Shown here piece after piece: positions 61,486-64,000 of a stretch of 64,000 bases of DNA. The stretch comes from Xylophilus rhododendri (lineage in GTDB: Bacteria > Pseudomonadota > Gammaproteobacteria > Burkholderiales > Burkholderiaceae_C): NCBI RefSeq assembly GCF_009906855.1, contig NZ_CP047650.1, positions 3,844,001 through 3,908,000 of the forward strand. Reading direction: 5' to 3'. The position numbers and the translations under genes are program-made. Every line of letters begins with the position of its first letter. Position 1 is the stretch's first letter. The notes under the pieces were generated by a model. It made no database searches, was not told where the DNA came from, and saw only the letters and a list, made by a program, of their open reading frames with translations.

Positions 61486-63258
61486 ATGCTTCCCTCCGCC
61501 ACGGCAGATGCACCCTCCGTCCCTCCTCCCAAGAAGCGGCGGCGACGGGCCCCGACCCTGTCGATGGATGCCTGGCGCCAGTTCATGGAGGTGGCCAAGC
61601 CCTACTGGACCGGCGAGAAGAAACGCATCGCCTGGCTGCTGCTGGCCCTGATGATCGTGCTGATGCTGGCCGAGACCCAGCTGGCCGTCATGCTCAACCA
61701 GAAGGCCGGCGAGATGACCTCCGCCCTGGCCGGCCGCGAACGCGACCGTTTCTGGGATGCGGTGCGCGCCGCGCTGCTGGTGCTGGCCTTCGCGGTGCCG
61801 GTCTACGCCTTCTACTACTACATGCGCGACAGCTTCTCCAACCACTGGAGACGCTGGCTCACCGGCCGCTTCCTCGACGGCTACCTGGGCAACCGCCGCT
61901 ACTACGAGCTGGGCTCGATGAGCGAGATCGACAACCCCGACCAGCGCATCAGCGAGGACATCGACACCTTCACCGCCCGCTCCACCAACTTCCTGCTGAT
62001 CCTGCTGGGCTCCTTCATGCAGCTGGTGGCCTTCAGCACCGTGCTGTGGTCGCTCTCGCATGTGCTGGTGGGCTTCCTGGTGCTGTATGCGCTGGTCGGC
62101 ACGCTGGGGGTGCTGTATGTGTTCGGCGCGCCGCTGATCCGGCTCAACTTCTGGCAGCTGCGCCGCGAGGCCGATTTCCGCTTCGGCCTGATGCGGCTGC
62201 GCGAGAACGCCGAATCCATCGCCTTCTACCGCGGCGAATCGCAGGAGCGCGAGCAGATCGACCACCGCTTCGACGCGGTCTACAACAACTACGCGCGGCT
62301 CATCAAGAAGCAGCGCTCGCTCAACCTCTGCCAGCGCGCCTTCAGCCAGCTGACCCTGGTGGTGCCCAGCATCATCCTGGCCAACGATGTGCTCTCGGGC
62401 GAGCTGGAAGTGGGCGCGGCGGTGCAGGCGGCCGGCGCCTTCGTGGCGGTGCTGGGCGCCGTCTCGCTGATCGTGGACAACTTCGACCAGCTGGCGCGTT
62501 TCGTCGCCGGCATCGGGCGGCTGCATGCGCTGTCGCAGCTGGTGATGCCGCCGGCGCCGGAGGCGGCTGGCGCGGTGCCGCGCAGCGAGATCAGCATCCA
62601 CCCCGGCGAGCGCCTGGGCCTGGAAGCCGTCACCCTCTACACCCCCGGCCATGGCCGGCTGCTGGTGCGCGACCTGGACCTGGACCTGAACCCGGGCGAC
62701 GCCCTGCTGATCACCGGCGCCAGCGGCTGCGGCAAGAGTTCGCTGCTGCGCGCCATCGCCGGCCTCTGGCGCAACGGCAGCGGCAAGGTGCACTGCCTGC
62801 CGGCCAAGGACGTGTTCTTCCTGCCGCAGCGGCCCTACATGCAGGTGGGCAGCCTGCGCAGCCAGGTCTGCTATCCCAGCAAACGCTCGCCGGTCGACGA
62901 CGTCCAGCTGCTGCAGCTGCTGCGCGAGGTGCAGCTGGGCGACCTGGCCGAGCGGGTCGGCGGCCTGGATGCGGTGCAGGACTGGGAAAAACGCCTGTCC
63001 ACCGGCGAACAGCAGCGCCTGGCCTTCGCCCGGGTGCTGCTGCACCACCCCAAGGTGGCCATCCTGGACGAAGCCACCAGCGCGCTGGACAACGCCAACG
63101 AGGCCGCGCTCTATGCCCGGCTGCGCGCCAGCGGCGTCACCATCGTCAGCATCGCCCACCGCCCCGGCGTGCTGCAGCACCACACCCATGTGCTGCGGCT
63201 GGACGGCGGCGGCGGCTGGGGCCTGCACGCCGCCGAAGGCTACCGCTTCGAACACTGA
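61486..63258 (+). CDS. ABC transporter, fused membrane and ATPase domains (SbmA/YddA/ABCD-like)
   Basis: A 590-residue half-transporter. A basic N-terminus (PPKKRRRR) is followed by an ABC_membrane_2 domain (about 30-330, six helices) with EIDNPDQRISEDIDTFT, the hallmark of the YddA/BacA/peroxisomal ABCD group. The ATPase has Walker A GASGCGKSS, signature LSTGEQQRLAFARVLL, Walker B VAILDEATSALD and switch His in SIAHRPG. It probably works as a homodimer. Relatives take up peptides, cobalamin or very-long-chain acyl compounds. Confidence 0.9.
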   Translation: MLPSATADAPSVPPPKKRRRRAPTLSMDAWRQFMEVAKPYWTGEKKRIAWLLLALMIVLMLAETQLAVMLNQKAGEMTSALAGRERDRFWDAVRAALLVLAFAVPVYAFYYYMRDSFSNHWRRWLTGRFLDGYLGNRRYYELGSMSEIDNPDQRISEDIDTFTARSTNFLLILLGSFMQLVAFSTVLWSLSHVLVGFLVLYALVGTLGVLYVFGAPLIRLNFWQLRREADFRFGLMRLRENAESIAFYRGESQEREQIDHRFDAVYNNYARLIKKQRSLNLCQRAFSQLTLVVPSIILANDVLSGELEVGAAVQAAGAFVAVLGAVSLIVDNFDQLARFVAGIGRLHALSQLVMPPAPEAAGAVPRSEISIHPGERLGLEAVTLYTPGHGRLLVRDLDLDLNPGDALLITGASGCGKSSLLRAIAGLWRNGSGKVHCLPAKDVFFLPQRPYMQVGSLRSQVCYPSKRSPVDDVQLLQLLREVQLGDLAERVGGLDAVQDWEKRLSTGEQQRLAFARVLLHHPKVAILDEATSALDNANEAALYARLRASGVTIVSIAHRPGVLQHHTHVLRLDGGGGWGLHAAEGYRFEH

Positions 63259-63322
63259 AGGCCGGTGAGAGCGGGCAGGGCAGGGCGCCGCCCGTCATGG
63301 CGGCGTCACACCGTCCTTTTCT

Positions 63323-63370
63323 AATGAAATCGTTTGCAGAGCCCAGGCCCTGCCACCCCACGATTTCATT
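63323..63370. promoter_or_regulatory. Long inverted repeat upstream of the binding-protein gene
   Basis: AATGAAATCGT (63323-63333) / ACGATTTCATT (63360-63370), a perfect 11-bp inverted repeat with a 26-base GC-rich loop that itself holds GCAG/CTGC. It ends 17 bases before the ATG at 63388 and overlaps or touches the ribosome site AGGAGAGG. It could be an operator or a 5' leader structure. Confidence 0.5.
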
Positions 63371-63387
63371 TCAGGAGAGGGATTCCC

Positions 63388-64000
63388 ATGTCACGCTCGA
63401 TCACCCGTGCCGCCCGCGCCGCCGCCCTGGCGCTGGGCCTGGCCACCGCCGGCGCCGCCTTCGCGCAGACCGCCATCTGCTACAACTGCCCGGTCGAATG
63501 GGCCGATTGGGGCACCCAGATCAAGGCCATCAAGGCCAGGACCGGCGTCACCGTGCCGCCGGACAACAAGAACTCCGGCCAGTCCCTGGCCCAGATGGCC
63601 GCCGAGCGCGCCAGCCCGGTCGCCGACATGGCCTACCTGGGCGTGACCTTCGCCATCCAGGCGCAGAAGGACGGCCTGGTCGCCGCCTACAAGCCCGCCG
63701 GCTTCGACCAGATCCCGGCAGGCCTGAAGGATGCCGACGGCCACTGGTTCACCATCCACTCGGGCACCCTGGGTTTCATGGTCAATGTCGATGCGCTGGG
63801 CGGCAAGCCGATCCCGCGCTCCTGGGCCGACCTGCTCAAGCCCGAATACAAGGGCCTGGTGGGCTACCTGGATCCGGCCTCGGCCTTCGTCGGTTATGTC
63901 GGCGCGGTGGCGGCCAACCAGGCACGCGGCGGCACGCTGGACAACTTCGGCCCCGGCATCGACTACTTCAAGCAGCTGATGAAGAACGAGCCCATCGTGC
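63388..64000 (+). CDS. Family-1 periplasmic substrate-binding protein, truncated by window edge
   Basis: The first 204 residues of a binding protein; the frame runs off the right edge. The signal peptide MSRSITRAARAAALALGLAT is cleaved after AAFA. The mature part starts QTAICYNCPVEWADWG, then SGTLGFMVNVDALGG and LKPEYKGLVGYLDP, similar to iron(III)/spermidine/phosphonate-type receptors (solute-binding family 1). Two early cysteines (CYNC) may form a disulfide. The ligand is unknown; permease and ATPase genes probably follow outside the window. Confidence 0.85.
   Translation, partial: MSRSITRAARAAALALGLATAGAAFAQTAICYNCPVEWADWGTQIKAIKARTGVTVPPDNKNSGQSLAQMAAERASPVADMAYLGVTFAIQAQKDGLVAAYKPAGFDQIPAGLKDADGHWFTIHSGTLGFMVNVDALGGKPIPRSWADLLKPEYKGLVGYLDPASAFVGYVGAVAANQARGGTLDNFGPGIDYFKQLMKNEPIV

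Overview
The window is very GC-rich and densely coded. It carries three orphan Bug-type (TctC) periplasmic receptors, five LysR regulators, LIV-type, TRAP and NMT1-type uptake systems and several aromatic-acid catabolic genes. This mix suggests a metabolically versatile betaproteobacterium of the Burkholderiales (Comamonadaceae/Alcaligenaceae-like). No rRNA, transposase, integrase, phage gene or CRISPR array was seen.

Layout. 0-4 kb: a truncated NlpC/P60-like gene, a NarL-type two-component pair, a PQ-loop membrane protein and an odd tRNA-like RNA gene followed by a terminator. 4-5.8 kb: a hipBA toxin-antitoxin pair. 5.8-18.4 kb: three small catabolic clusters, each with a Bug receptor: hydroxyacid dehydrogenase with divergent IclR; CMD-family protein, aldehyde dehydrogenase, hydroxyisobutyrate-type dehydrogenase, receptor and M20 peptidase under a LysR; GAF protein, receptor and gamma-glutamyltransferase. 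18.5-38.4 kb: a pyridine-carboxylate locus. 38.4-44.9 kb: four consecutive pentatricopeptide-like repeat genes. 45-48 kb: a GAF-PAS-GGDEF-EAL protein. 48-61.4 kb: glutamate/pyroglutamate-type genes (PxpA, DUF1445 D-glutamate cyclase family, a LIV transporter, a D-amino-acid-dehydrogenase-like flavoprotein, a lipoprotein gamma-glutamyltransferase) with their LysR regulators. 61.5-64 kb: an SbmA/YddA-like ABC protein and a truncated periplasmic binding protein.

The 19.5-38.4 kb locus reads as a complete picolinate (pyridine-2-carboxylate) route. A TRAP and an ABC system would import the acid. A molybdenum hydroxylase (large, FAD and 2Fe-2S subunits, the last fused to a CoxG-like domain) would 6-hydroxylate it. 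A four-part Rieske oxygenase would 3-hydroxylate the product. A PicC-like decarboxylase would give 2,5-dihydroxypyridine, and NicX, NicD, NicF and NicE homologues with all key residues would take it to fumarate. A MarR regulator sits inside the locus. The element TCAG-N4-CTGA, or a close variant, lies in the core promoter of both divergent operons and in front of the MarR gene, which suggests one repressor controls the whole locus.

The least explained part is the operon at 38.4-44.9 kb. Its five modules share an N-terminal domain, a run of 41-residue PPR-like repeats (the plant PPR is 35) and a C-terminal domain resembling SMR (LDLH motif). PPR-SMR architecture is typical of plant organelle RNA-binding proteins and is unusual in bacteria.

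All calls come from reading the sequence and from family knowledge recalled without searches. Substrate assignments for transporters and for the first two pyridine oxidations are inference.
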